Of a stretch of 44,627 nt of DNA, positions 8,319-17,069 are shown one piece after another. The position numbers and the translations under genes were made by a program. The notes beneath the pieces were generated by a model. That model was not told the DNA's origin. It made no database searches and worked only from the letters and a program-made list of their open reading frames with translations. The DNA is from an uncultured Clostridia bacterium. GTDB lineage: Bacteria; Bacillota; Clostridia; Oscillospirales; CAG-272. The DNA is taken from the NCBI GenBank assembly GCA_944381095.1, contig CALWJW010000007.1, forward strand, positions 1 through 44,627, given 5' to 3'. Every line of letters begins with the position of its first letter. Within the stretch, counting starts at the first letter, position 1.

Positions 8319-10937
8319 ATGCAGGCGTTACACAAGGATTTTTTGCGTGAACTCCGGAAAAACAAGAGCAGATTTCTATCAGTTTTTCTGATAGTAATGC
8401 TGGGTTCGGCATTTTTTTCGGGTATAAGGTCAAGCAAAAGCGATATGCTGATCTCTGCGGATAAATACTACAAAGAATCCGCACTTATGGATTTCAGGAT
8501 ACTCAGCACTCTCGGAATAACTGAGGAAGACCTGACGGCAATAAAAGACACCGAAGGGGTAATGACGGCTTACGGCGGCAAGACTGCCGACGTTCTTCTG
8601 GCTGACGACGATACAAAAGCCGCGCGTTTGATAGCTCTGACTGATAAAGTGAACATACCGACTGTGATTACCGGAAATTTGCCGGCATCGGAAGCTGAAT
8701 GTCTTGTTGACAGTCTGTTTATGGAGGTGAACGGTTATAACATCGGGGATAAGATCACTGTAACCACCGGGACGGAAGTCAGCCGCAGTGAATTTACAAT
8801 AACAGGAAGTGCAAATCTGCCGTATTATATGGATCTGAACCGCGGCAGCGGAAGCGTGGGTAACGGAAAGCTAAGCGGGTTTATACTTGTCAAGCCCGAG
8901 ATTTTCAGTTACGATTATTACACCGAGGTGTATGTCCTGATGGATAAGCCGGAGGATCTGTACTGCTTCGGAGACGAATACGAAGAACTGCGGTCTGCAC
9001 TGAAACCAAACCTTGAAAAAACCGGTGAAGCTTGCGCAGAACGCAGGTATAATTCAATAAAAAATGAAGCTCAGACCGCGCTTGACGAAGCCCGCAAACA
9101 GCTTTCGGAGCAAAAGGCATCCCTTGCGCAGGCGGAATGGATGTACAGTCAAAGCGGAATATATTCTGAGGAAATTGAGAAAACTATTGCCGAAATGAGG
9201 GAAAAGATCTCCGATGCAGAAACCTTAATAGCCGAACAAGAAACAGAGCTTGCGGAAATGGAACTGCCCGAAGTTTACGTTCTGGGTAGAGACTCGATAA
9301 TGTCATACTCGGGGTTTGAAAGTGACGCGGAGAGAATAGGTAACCTCGGAAAACTGTTTCCTGTCGTGTTTTTCCTTGTAGCGGCACTTGTGAGTCTTAC
9401 TGCCATGACAAGGATGGTAGAGGAACAGAGACAGCAGATAGGAACGATGAAGGCACTCGGCTCCGGAAACGGCGCAGTCATGGCAAGATATATATCGTAT
9501 GCGATGATACCGACGGTTACGGGTGCGGTCATCGGAGTACTGATCGGAGAAAAATTGCTTCCTTACGCAATTGTCAGCACTTACTGCCTGTTATATGAAG
9601 GATTGCCTTATGTGGAAGTACCTTACAATTTTGTTCAGGGGATACTTGCGGTAGCTGCAAGCATACTTTGTACCGGAGGAGGAGCGGTTTTCGCATGTTA
9701 CCGTGCAAGCACGACGAGCCCTGCACAGCTGATGCGTCCGACAGCGCCGAAGTCCGGAAAGAGGATACTTATAGAGAGAATAGGGTTCATCTGGAAAAAA
9801 CTGTCCTTCACACAAAAGTCGACCATGCGCAATATGTTCAGATATAAAAAAAGATTTATAATGACAGTTACGGGTGTTGCGGGTTGCATGGGACTGGTAC
9901 TCGTCGGATTCGGACTGCACGATTCCATAATGGTTGTATGTGACAAACAGTTTGAGGAAATAACTCATTACAGAATAACTGCGACTTTCCCTGATGACGC
10001 GGATTACGCTGTGAAGCAGGAAACCGCAGACAGTATAGTGTCCGATTACCCGGGCACGGCGGTCCTGATGGTTTATGAAAAAAATCTCGACGTCAGATTC
10101 GGTGACAAAATAACGTCACTGACGGTAGAAGTCCCGGAAAGCACTGAAAATATAGACAATTTTTTCACATTCCGTGAGAGAATTGGAAAAGAAAAGGTCG
10201 GGCTTACGGAAAGCGGAGCCATTATCAGTGAAAAAACGGCTGCGACGCTCGGGGTAAGCGTAGGTGAAAGCGTTGAAATAAACACGGGCAGCTCAGACGC
10301 AAAAAACGTCGAAATAACCGGAATTTACGAAAACTATATCGGTCACTATATTTTTATTTCTCCGGAAAGCTACCGTGAGCTTTACGGTGAAGAGGCAGAC
10401 TATAATCAGATGTTCGTCAACATAGCCGGGTATTCCGAGGATGAAGTAGGAAGCTTCCTTATGAAAAACGAAAATATAAAGGGAGTTTCCTTCGTTTCGG
10501 ATCTTCTCGACTGGGCTAACGAAACACTCGATTCGCTGAATATAATAGTCTATATAGTTCTTGCCGCTGCGGCATTGCTTGCATTTGTGGTGCTGTATAA
10601 CCTCAACAGTATCAACCTTGCGGAAAGAGAGCGGGAACTTTCAACTTTAAAGGTTTTAGGGTTTTACGATCATGAGGTGGCGGTTTATATTTACAAAGAA
10701 AATATACTGCTGAGCGTGATCGGTACTGTTTTCGGAATATTCTTCGGCATGATTCTTCACAGCTACGTTATAAAATCAATAGAAGTCGACCTTATTATGT
10801 TCGGAAGAAGCATTTCGCCGCTGAGCTATCTGATCGGGGCGGTTCTAACGATAATGTTCGCATTGTTTGTCAACCTTATAATGTATCGTGACGTCAAAAA
10901 AATCGATATGCTGAAATCAATGAAAAGCATAGAATAA
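8319..10937 (+). CDS. FtsX-like ABC transporter permease, large, with coiled coil
   Basis: An 872-aa permease with duplicated FtsX modules. Membrane segments are seen near residues 19-37, 345-366, 390-412, 437-463, 512-533, 740-762, 793-815 and 836-857. Large extracytoplasmic regions lie between the first and second segments and between about 535 and 740. Residues about 247-310 are a Glu/Lys/Ala/Gln-rich coiled coil, a known feature of long Gram-positive permeases of this family. The start has AGGAGGAG 7 nt upstream. It works with the ATPase directly upstream. Likely roles are export or sensing of a peptide, lipid or drug; the substrate is not deducible. Confidence 0.92.
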   Translation: MQALHKDFLRELRKNKSRFLSVFLIVMLGSAFFSGIRSSKSDMLISADKYYKESALMDFRILSTLGITEEDLTAIKDTEGVMTAYGGKTADVLLADDDTKAARLIALTDKVNIPTVITGNLPASEAECLVDSLFMEVNGYNIGDKITVTTGTEVSRSEFTITGSANLPYYMDLNRGSGSVGNGKLSGFILVKPEIFSYDYYTEVYVLMDKPEDLYCFGDEYEELRSALKPNLEKTGEACAERRYNSIKNEAQTALDEARKQLSEQKASLAQAEWMYSQSGIYSEEIEKTIAEMREKISDAETLIAEQETELAEMELPEVYVLGRDSIMSYSGFESDAERIGNLGKLFPVVFFLVAALVSLTAMTRMVEEQRQQIGTMKALGSGNGAVMARYISYAMIPTVTGAVIGVLIGEKLLPYAIVSTYCLLYEGLPYVEVPYNFVQGILAVAASILCTGGGAVFACYRASTTSPAQLMRPTAPKSGKRILIERIGFIWKKLSFTQKSTMRNMFRYKKRFIMTVTGVAGCMGLVLVGFGLHDSIMVVCDKQFEEITHYRITATFPDDADYAVKQETADSIVSDYPGTAVLMVYEKNLDVRFGDKITSLTVEVPESTENIDNFFTFRERIGKEKVGLTESGAIISEKTAATLGVSVGESVEINTGSSDAKNVEITGIYENYIGHYIFISPESYRELYGEEADYNQMFVNIAGYSEDEVGSFLMKNENIKGVSFVSDLLDWANETLDSLNIIVYIVLAAAALLAFVVLYNLNSINLAERERELSTLKVLGFYDHEVAVYIYKENILLSVIGTVFGIFFGMILHSYVIKSIEVDLIMFGRSISPLSYLIGAVLTIMFALFVNLIMYRDVKKIDMLKSMKSIE

Positions 10938-11001
10938 TAATTTCATTTTTTTCAGCGTTTTAAATTCATGGATATAGGGATATCAGAAATTAAACATAAT
11001 A

Positions 11002-11048
11002 AAACAGTTTCGTGCTGAATTTGAAATAAAGCACGAGGCTGTTTTTTT
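11002..11048 (+). terminator. Intrinsic terminator after the FtsX permease gene
   Basis: An imperfect hairpin (AACAG-TTTCGTGCT paired with AGCACGA-GG-CTGTT) is followed directly by seven T residues. It lies about 65 bp beyond the permease stop and before the next promoter, separating the two ABC transcription units. Confidence 0.8.
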
Positions 11049-11114
11049 GTTTGTTGATTATGCACGAAATCATTGTGTTATTTAAACAAAAAATCAACAC
11101 AATAAATATTTTCG

Positions 11115-11143
11115 TTGACATTTTTTAATATTTGTGATATAAT
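11115..11143 (+). promoter_or_regulatory. Consensus sigma-A promoter for the ABC exporter and FtsH-like genes
   Basis: TTGACA (11115-11120) and TATAAT (11138-11143) both match consensus with a 17-bp spacer, 48 bp before the exporter ATG. This predicts strong constitutive initiation unless a repressor intervenes. Confidence 0.88.
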
Positions 11144-11191
11144 CTGTTTACAGTTTGTAATTTTGACCAAAAATATTGAAAGGTCTGACTT

Positions 11192-12967
11192 ATGAGTGGG
11201 TTAAAAAATTTGTTTAAGGCAAACAAAAACTTTTTCGTTGCGTTACGGAAATACGGGATGCTTATGGTCATATTACAGATAATCATCTTGCTTCTCGGAA
11301 TACCGATCAACCTTATAAGACTTTATTCTCCGAAAAACTTTCTTGATACCATACTTGATACCGGCGACGTAAAAGCGGCAATGTTCTGGGTTTTCCTGCT
11401 GATAGGCACCGGGTTCGGATATAATGTCATAAGGTGGATGTTCGGAGTTTACAGCGAACATATACTCAACAAAACAAAACTGTACACAAAAGAGCAGAAT
11501 TTCAAGCTGTTCTCCAGCTTTTATCTTTCGTATTTTGACAATAACGAAAACATGAATGTTGTAAAGCGAGCATTAAGTTATCCGGACAGAGGCGGGGTGA
11601 ACCTCTGGTATTTCATTATAAGTATCCTGTCCTCGCTGGTAATGCTGACTACGGCTTCGTATGTTTCATTACAGTTTGAGTGGTATTTCTGGATACTGAT
11701 AATCGGAACGTTTCTCATAAAGGTAGCGATAGGCGTAGCGGTAAAAAAGATGAATTATAAATTCAACAGGGAAAGGACAAACCGTAACCGCGTAGCAGAC
11801 TATTACAGCGGAATACTGACAAATAAAAAGGCACTGCATGAAATAAAACTGAATAACATACTTGGATTTTTTTCAGATAAACACCATTCGGCTTACAGTA
11901 AAAACATAAGGCTTCTGACAAAAAACAACATGAAAAACCGGCTTTTCTGGATCCTTGAAGATATACCGGATTATCTGCTGAATTTTGCCTGCTATCTGTT
12001 TATAGCGATAGCTCTTGCGAACAAATCGGCGACTGTTGGCGATTATACGCTGTTTTTCACCATGATCTCTCAGATAAACGGGACTCTGAGCAACATTAAG
12101 GACAATATAGACTCCCTGTACGATCAGTCTCTTGAAGCAAAGAATTACCTGGAATTCAGCGAATGTAAAACTGACAAGATGCTGACTGACGGAACGGAAA
12201 GAATAGACGGTCCGATAGGTGACATCGAGATGAGAGACGTGTCTTTCAGCTACAATAATCAGACTGTGCCGGCGCTCAACCACGTCAACGTCAGAATTAA
12301 CAAAGGGGACAAAATTTCGATAGTTGGTCTGAACGGCGCAGGAAAGTCGACATTTGTTAAAATCATAATGGATCTGTATAAGGCCGACAGCGGTGAGGTG
12401 CTTGTCGGCGGTAAAAATATCCTGAACATCGACGCTGAAAGCTATTGGGAGAAAATAGGAGTTGTATTCCAGTATCATTACGTGTTTTCGCTGACGGTAG
12501 CTGAAAATGTACTGTTCGGCGAGAGTACGGATGAGGAAAAAGTGTGGAAGGCGCTTGAAATTGCCGGACTTAAAGAAAAAGTCGAGAAATATCCGGAAAA
12601 ACTTGACACGCCGCTTACCCCTTCGCTTTTCCCGAACGGAGTTGACCTTTCGGGAGGTGAAAAACAAAAGGTAGCAATAGCCAGAGCGCTTGCAAAGGAA
12701 TATGATATGTACATATTCGACGAGCCGTCGAGTGCGCTCGACGCCAAGGCGGAGGAGGAATTATATTCGATAATCAACAGTATTCCGGACGACAAAACGG
12801 TCATATTCATTTCGCACCGACTGTCAAGCGTGTCTGCAACAAACAGGATAATAGTGATGAAAGACGGAAATATTTTGGCGGACGACAGTCATGAAAATCT
12901 GATGCGCAGCTGCCCGGAGTACAGGGATATGTATGAGACACAGGCAAGACGTTACGGGGCAGTTTAA
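11192..12967 (+). CDS. ABC exporter, fused transmembrane and ATP-binding domains
   Basis: A 591-aa half-transporter. Residues 1 to about 320 hold roughly six membrane segments (first near 21-43, then about 62-82, then two pairs between about 140 and 290). The C-terminal half is an ABC ATPase: Walker A GLNGAGKST at 379-387, signature LSGGEKQK, Walker B ending in FDEPSSALD and the switch SHRLSS. It would act as a homodimer exporting lipid, drug or peptide. There is no N-terminal C39 peptidase domain. A consensus promoter precedes it, and the FtsH-like protease gene follows after 66 bp without a terminator, so the pair are likely cotranscribed. The substrate is unknown. Confidence 0.9.
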   Translation: MSGLKNLFKANKNFFVALRKYGMLMVILQIIILLLGIPINLIRLYSPKNFLDTILDTGDVKAAMFWVFLLIGTGFGYNVIRWMFGVYSEHILNKTKLYTKEQNFKLFSSFYLSYFDNNENMNVVKRALSYPDRGGVNLWYFIISILSSLVMLTTASYVSLQFEWYFWILIIGTFLIKVAIGVAVKKMNYKFNRERTNRNRVADYYSGILTNKKALHEIKLNNILGFFSDKHHSAYSKNIRLLTKNNMKNRLFWILEDIPDYLLNFACYLFIAIALANKSATVGDYTLFFTMISQINGTLSNIKDNIDSLYDQSLEAKNYLEFSECKTDKMLTDGTERIDGPIGDIEMRDVSFSYNNQTVPALNHVNVRINKGDKISIVGLNGAGKSTFVKIIMDLYKADSGEVLVGGKNILNIDAESYWEKIGVVFQYHYVFSLTVAENVLFGESTDEEKVWKALEIAGLKEKVEKYPEKLDTPLTPSLFPNGVDLSGGEKQKVAIARALAKEYDMYIFDEPSSALDAKAEEELYSIINSIPDDKTVIFISHRLSSVSATNRIIVMKDGNILADDSHENLMRSCPEYRDMYETQARRYGAV

Positions 12968-13033
12968 ACAAGCAACAAATTACGATCCGGATAGCATTTC
13001 CGTTCAGACAAAAGATGAGGAGGGCAGATTATT

Positions 13034-14317
13034 ATGGGATTTGAAAAAATTGCCGGATACCAGAATGAGAAAAAACAGCTTGAAATGCTTACCAGGCAGC
13101 TTTTAAGATTTTCAGACTATGAAAAAATCGGAATAAGGCTTCCGAGAGGAGTTTTGCTGTACGGAGTTCCGGGGGTTGGCAAAACGGTGATGGCAAGGTC
13201 GATCAAGGTTGAGGGAGTAACATTGGTCGAACTGAGGGCGGCGGACTGCCTTACGAGGAATCCGTCAAAAAACATACTTGATGCGTTTGAAAAAGCAAGA
13301 GAAAATACTCCTTCCCTGCTTTTGCTGGATGAACTTGATAAAATCGCAGAGTCTTCACCGAACTACTATATGGAAGGCAATGAAAACGTAATGAAGGTGC
13401 TGCTTCAGGAGCTTGACAAGTCAGAGGAAAACAGAGGAGTGCTGATTGTTGCGACCTGTAACCAGTACGAGTACATGAATCCTGCGTTGTTGCGTTCCGG
13501 AAGATTTGACAAAATGATAAAAATCGAAAGTCCGGGATTGGAAGACAGGACGGAGATAATAAAATTGTATCTCGGACGTCTGAAAATGCGAAAAAACATT
13601 TCAGAGGAATACTTTGCAAAAATTACCGGCGGCTATACGGGAGCCCAGATTGAGTCTGTAATAAACGAAGCGGCGCTGCTTGCTGCCGATGACGAAGATC
13701 CTGAACTGAAAATGGCACATATTCAGACAGTAATGAACAGAATGGCGTTCAAGGCAATCGAGAAAAAAGTAGATGAGGGAGAAAAGCTTGAAAGGATAGC
13801 GATTCATGAAGCGGGACACGCGATAGTTGCAGCTGTACTCCGACCGGAGCACCTTGCTTCGGCGTCCGTCATCCCGCACGGAGCATCAGGCGGACATATA
13901 CGTATGCTCAGAAATGAGGTAAGCGATTTATACGGAACCGTTGATGACGCAGAAAACGAAATAACGGTTGGGCTTGCCGGGATAGCCGCAGAAAAACTGA
14001 TATTGAATTCGGTCAGTCTGAATTGCGAGGACGATCTGGAAAAGGCGGCGGCAATAGCATATTTTCTGACTATCAAGATAGGGGCTTATGGGTTTGATAA
14101 GCTGATAAATATACAAAACAGAGGGGAAATGCCTTCCGAAAGCGTCAAAAATAAGGTTGCCGAGACCAAATCCGCCATTATGGATAAAATGCTAAACAGG
14201 GCAACGGAGATTATAAGAAGCAATCTTGAATGGTACAAACTTATAGTCGATAAATTGAAGAATAATCATGTTTTGTCGGAAGAGGAAATTTTTGAACTGA
14301 AAAACAAGTTAAAATAA
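13034..14317 (+). CDS. Soluble FtsH-like AAA ATPase with M41 peptidase domain
   Basis: A 427-aa protein, shorter than membrane FtsH (about 600-700 aa) because the N-terminal membrane region is absent. It has Walker A GVPGVGKT at 44-51, Walker B LLLLDELD, and the arginine-finger region ALLRSGRFD. A zinc-binding HEAGH at 258-262 is followed by EDDLEKA, which supplies the probable third Asp ligand, so the peptidase looks active. The FVEMFVG pore loop of FtsH is replaced by CLTRNPS, so substrate grip may differ. The start has GAGGAGGGC upstream. Being encoded right behind an ABC exporter suggests regulated turnover of that system or its cargo (inference). Confidence 0.88.
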   Translation: MGFEKIAGYQNEKKQLEMLTRQLLRFSDYEKIGIRLPRGVLLYGVPGVGKTVMARSIKVEGVTLVELRAADCLTRNPSKNILDAFEKARENTPSLLLLDELDKIAESSPNYYMEGNENVMKVLLQELDKSEENRGVLIVATCNQYEYMNPALLRSGRFDKMIKIESPGLEDRTEIIKLYLGRLKMRKNISEEYFAKITGGYTGAQIESVINEAALLAADDEDPELKMAHIQTVMNRMAFKAIEKKVDEGEKLERIAIHEAGHAIVAAVLRPEHLASASVIPHGASGGHIRMLRNEVSDLYGTVDDAENEITVGLAGIAAEKLILNSVSLNCEDDLEKAAAIAYFLTIKIGAYGFDKLINIQNRGEMPSESVKNKVAETKSAIMDKMLNRATEIIRSNLEWYKLIVDKLKNNHVLSEEEIFELKNKLK

Positions 14318-14621
14318 TTCCCGCGTCTTCTGAACCGGGAGTTTGCAGGGCGCTGAAAAATGCACGTCGTTCGTAAAAGTCTTCGTAACCGGTAACTGAA
14401 ATATTAGCAGAGCGGCAGATATAAAGTTATGTAAATATATCGAATAGCAAACAAAGACCGGACAAACAAAGTGTCTTTTACCGGCGATCGACGGTAAGAT
14501 CTGTATGTCTGCAAAACTGACAGCGACACAAACCGGATTGCCGGCAGACTGCCGGAGCCATGACTGTTCACAACCGCTGAACCGGCTGTATATAAAGAGC
14601 AACCTGATAAAAATAACTGCC
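14318..14621. other. Non-coding stretch before the AraC remnant
   Basis: No supported gene is seen. A short perfect hairpin CCGGCA-GAC-TGCCGG lies at 14541-14555. The frame that encodes the downstream AraC domain is open back to 14505, but its upstream residues do not look like a sensor domain. There is no T-run terminator after the FtsH-like gene. Confidence 0.4.
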
Positions 14622-15027
14622 ATGCAGTTTGAAAAGACGAGTGGTTATGACCGTAGAATTCCGGACGTGAAAGCAGCTGCGGTAAAATATGCAATTGAAA
14701 TAATCAGAAAAAACTATACATACAGACTGACGCTTGAAGATATATCGGAAAAGCTGCACGTCAGCCGGGAACATTTGTGCCGGATTTTCAGGCAGACGAC
14801 CGGGATGACTGTGATGGAATACATAATGAGGTACAGGGTGATGTGCAGTGCCGAAATACTTATAAATAAACAGTGAAGAGAGCATATCGGAGATCGCTTT
14901 CGGGTGCGGCTTTGACAGCGCAAGTTACTTTGACAAGATCTTTGCAAGATATTTTCACTGCACACCCGGGGATTACAGGAAAAATTTTAAAAAGAAAGAT
15001 ATCGGTTTTATCTTTGATATACGGTAA
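14622..15027 (+). pseudogene. AraC-family HTH regulator split by a frameshift
   Basis: The first part encodes the first AraC-type helix-turn-helix (LTLEDISEKLHVSREHL, then CRIFRQTTGM) and stops at a TGA at 14874-14876. The second HTH continues in the next frame (SISEIAFGCGFDSASYF, then TPGDYRKN) up to a TAA at 15025-15027. Dropping one base of the A-rich stretch around 14862-14870 joins the two into a complete 100-residue AraC DNA-binding domain, so a one-base insertion is the simplest explanation. No N-terminal ligand domain is seen and no good ribosome binding site precedes 14622, so the gene is either decayed or a bare DNA-binding module with a sequencing error. Confidence 0.8.
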
Positions 15028-15121
15028 AGGAGCAGTTTTTTTGCGGTACTGATTTCATGCCGTTGATATGCGGTGGCAATCTTTTGTTTCAGACATATTC
15101 TGAAATAAAGGAGGTGAAGTC

Positions 15122-15766
15122 ATGCCGGAGACAAATTCATCAGGTGATAACGGATATTTACTGCGCTATTTTGAAATGTGCAGAAACGCAGAGTATTCAA
15201 ACGCTGAAAACTCGGCAAGCTATTCATTTGAAAAAGACGGAGATACTCTCTATATTCTGCTGGAAAAGAGCAACGGGCTTACCGATTGGAAAAACAATCT
15301 TGATTTTCCGACGTCAGAGTATAAAAAACTCGGACGGAAATGGTTTTGTCATAGGGGCTTTCTGAGGGTATGGAATACCCTTGAACCGATAATTGCGGAG
15401 AAGATCTCAGAAAGCTGGATAAAGAAAATAACCGTCATCGGATATTCGCACGGGGCGGCACTTGCGGTTTTTGCTCATGAATTCATCTGGTATAACCGTC
15501 CGGATCTTCGTGAAAATCTTACCGGTTACGGTTTTGGCTGTCCGAGGGTATATTGGGGTTACTTAGTCAACAGTCAACTGCGTGAAAGGTGGAAGAATTT
15601 TTTTGTCATCAGAAACAAAACCGATCTTGTAACACATCTTCCGCCTTTGATTTTCGGATACAGACACGTCGGAAAGATGGTGAGGGTAGGAAAGTATTTC
15701 AGATATAGCCCGATAGATGCACACAGACCGGAAAGCTATGAAAAAGAGTTGAAATACGATAAATAA
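15122..15766 (+). CDS. Lipase class 3-like alpha/beta hydrolase
   Basis: A 214-aa protein with the lipase/esterase nucleophile elbow GYSHGA (S109), a candidate acid D168 in NKTDLV and a candidate histidine H201 near the C-terminus. Order and spacing fit the fungal-type class 3 lipase/Mbeg1-like group. No signal peptide or membrane segment is seen, so it is likely cytoplasmic. The start is set by a textbook AAAGGAGGTG site. It follows the AraC remnant, which may once have controlled it (inference). The natural substrate, an acyl ester or lysophospholipid, cannot be read from sequence. Confidence 0.78.
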   Translation: MPETNSSGDNGYLLRYFEMCRNAEYSNAENSASYSFEKDGDTLYILLEKSNGLTDWKNNLDFPTSEYKKLGRKWFCHRGFLRVWNTLEPIIAEKISESWIKKITVIGYSHGAALAVFAHEFIWYNRPDLRENLTGYGFGCPRVYWGYLVNSQLRERWKNFFVIRNKTDLVTHLPPLIFGYRHVGKMVRVGKYFRYSPIDAHRPESYEKELKYDK

Positions 15767-15773
15767 AATGAAA

Positions 15774-15800
15774 GCGGCGGACGCAGTAAGCGTCCGCCGC
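15774..15800. terminator. GC-rich hairpin between convergent genes
   Basis: A perfect 11-bp stem, GCGGCGGACGC at 15774-15784 and its complement at 15790-15800, has a 5-nt loop. Read on the minus strand it is followed by a T-rich run (TTTCATTTTATTT), so it mainly serves gap; it may also stop the lipase transcript. A second perfect 7-bp hairpin (GTAACCC/GGGTTAC) lies at 15830-15850, nearer the gap stop. Confidence 0.75.
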
Positions 15801-15868
15801 AGTAATAAACATTAAATCCGTTACGTAAAGTAACCCCGTATAAGGGTTACGCCGGAGTCAGTGGAAAA

Positions 15869-16888
15869 TCAGGCAAGTTCCGCAAAATACTTTATGGTTC
15901 TTACCATCTGGGAAGTGTAGGAGTTTTCGTTGTCATACCAGGAAACTACCTGAACCTGATAAGTGTCGTCACTGATTTTGGAAACCATTGTCTGAGTGGC
16001 GTCAAACAGAGAACCGTAGGTAATTCCGATAACGTCGGAAGAAACTATCTGATCTTCGTTGTAGCCGAAAGAATCGGAAGCGGCAGCCTTCATGGCAGCG
16101 TTTATTCCCTCTTTTGTTATGTCCTTGCCTTTTACCACAGCCGTAAGGATGGTGGTCGAACCGGTCGGAACCGGAACTCTCTGAGCAGAACCGATCAGTT
16201 TGCCGTTCAGTTCAGGAATAACAAGTCCTATCGCCTTAGCAGCTCCGGTGGAGTTGGGAACTATGTTTATAGCGGCAGCACGGGCACGGCGGAGATCGCC
16301 TTTTCTGTGAGGACCGTCGAGAACCATCTGGTCGCCGGTATAAGCATGAATAGTTGACATTATACCGCTCTGGATGGGTGCATAGTCGTTGAGAGCCTTA
16401 GCCATGGGAGCGAGGCAGTTGGTGGTGCAGGAAGCGGCAGATATGATCTGGTCGTCTGCTGTAAGAGTTTTTTCGTTAACGCTGTAAACGATGGTTTTAA
16501 GGTCATTTCCTGCGGGAGCGGAAATAACGACCTTCTTTGCTCCGGCTTTGATGTGAGCCATAGATTTCTCTTTTGAGCAGTAGAAACCGGTGCATTCGAG
16601 AACGACGTCAACCTTCAGCTTTTTCCAAGGGCAGTTAACAGCATCCTTTTCTGCGTAGATCTTGATCGTCTTTCCGTCAACCGTTATGGTGCCGGCTTCG
16701 TCATCGCTGGATATTTCGTGATTGTATCTTCCCTGAGCAGAGTCATATTTGAGAAGATGAGCGAGCATAGAGGGATTTGTAAGGTCGTTTATAGCAACGA
16801 CAGTGTAGCCTTTGGCGCCGAACATCTGTCTGAAAGCGAGACGGCCTATACGTCCGAATCCGTTGATTGCAACTTTAATGTTAGCCAT
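15869..16888 (-). CDS. gap: Glyceraldehyde-3-phosphate dehydrogenase, type I
   Basis: A 339-aa cytoplasmic glycolytic enzyme that oxidises glyceraldehyde-3-phosphate to 1,3-bisphosphoglycerate with NAD and phosphate. The N-terminal Rossmann motif INGFGRIGR starts at residue 8 and the catalytic cysteine is C154 in SCTTNC. The C-terminal SWYDNE motif is present. Length is normal for the family. A GGAGG site precedes the ATG. It is transcribed alone from its own promoter; the pgk and tpi genes that often follow it in Firmicutes are not here. Confidence 0.97.
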   Translation of the reverse strand: MANIKVAINGFGRIGRLAFRQMFGAKGYTVVAINDLTNPSMLAHLLKYDSAQGRYNHEISSDDEAGTITVDGKTIKIYAEKDAVNCPWKKLKVDVVLECTGFYCSKEKSMAHIKAGAKKVVISAPAGNDLKTIVYSVNEKTLTADDQIISAASCTTNCLAPMAKALNDYAPIQSGIMSTIHAYTGDQMVLDGPHRKGDLRRARAAAINIVPNSTGAAKAIGLVIPELNGKLIGSAQRVPVPTGSTTILTAVVKGKDITKEGINAAMKAAASDSFGYNEDQIVSSDVIGITYGSLFDATQTMVSKISDDTYQVQVVSWYDNENSYTSQMVRTIKYFAELA

Positions 16889-16929
16889 TTTAAAATCCTC
16901 CGGTAATTTAAAATTAAATACTGGAATAC

Positions 16930-16958
16930 ATTGTACACAAAAAAACTTTCTTTTACAA
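16930..16958 (-). promoter_or_regulatory. Probable gap promoter
   Basis: On the minus strand TTGTAA (16953-16958) and TACAAT (16930-16935) are 17 bp apart and about 42 bp upstream of the gap ATG. Each box departs from consensus at one or two positions. Confidence 0.65.
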
Positions 16959-17006
16959 GAGCTTTTCCGAAAAATTTTATTTTTTGTTACATTTGATGTA
17001 AAAAGC

Positions 17007-17035
17007 TTGATTATGTAACGGCAAAATGTTATAAT
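17007..17035 (+). promoter_or_regulatory. Sigma-A promoter for the 313-aa hypothetical gene
   Basis: TTGATT (17007-17012), a 17-bp spacer and TATAAT (17030-17035) end 34 bp before the ATG at 17070, which has a GGAGGAGG site. The promoter is back-to-back with that of gap. Confidence 0.8.
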
Positions 17036-17069
17036 AAACCGTCAGATACAGTATCGGAGGAGGTAACAA

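Noticed and set aside
10937..11192. Small precursor peptide gene near the ABC exporter
   Set aside because: The spacer holds only a terminator and promoter; no start codon with a ribosome binding site opens a credible small peptide frame.
11873..12667. Minus-strand open frame of 264 codons opposite the ABC exporter
   Set aside because: The exporter frame has all ABC motifs; the antisense product is an Arg/Phe/Tyr-rich shadow without family features.
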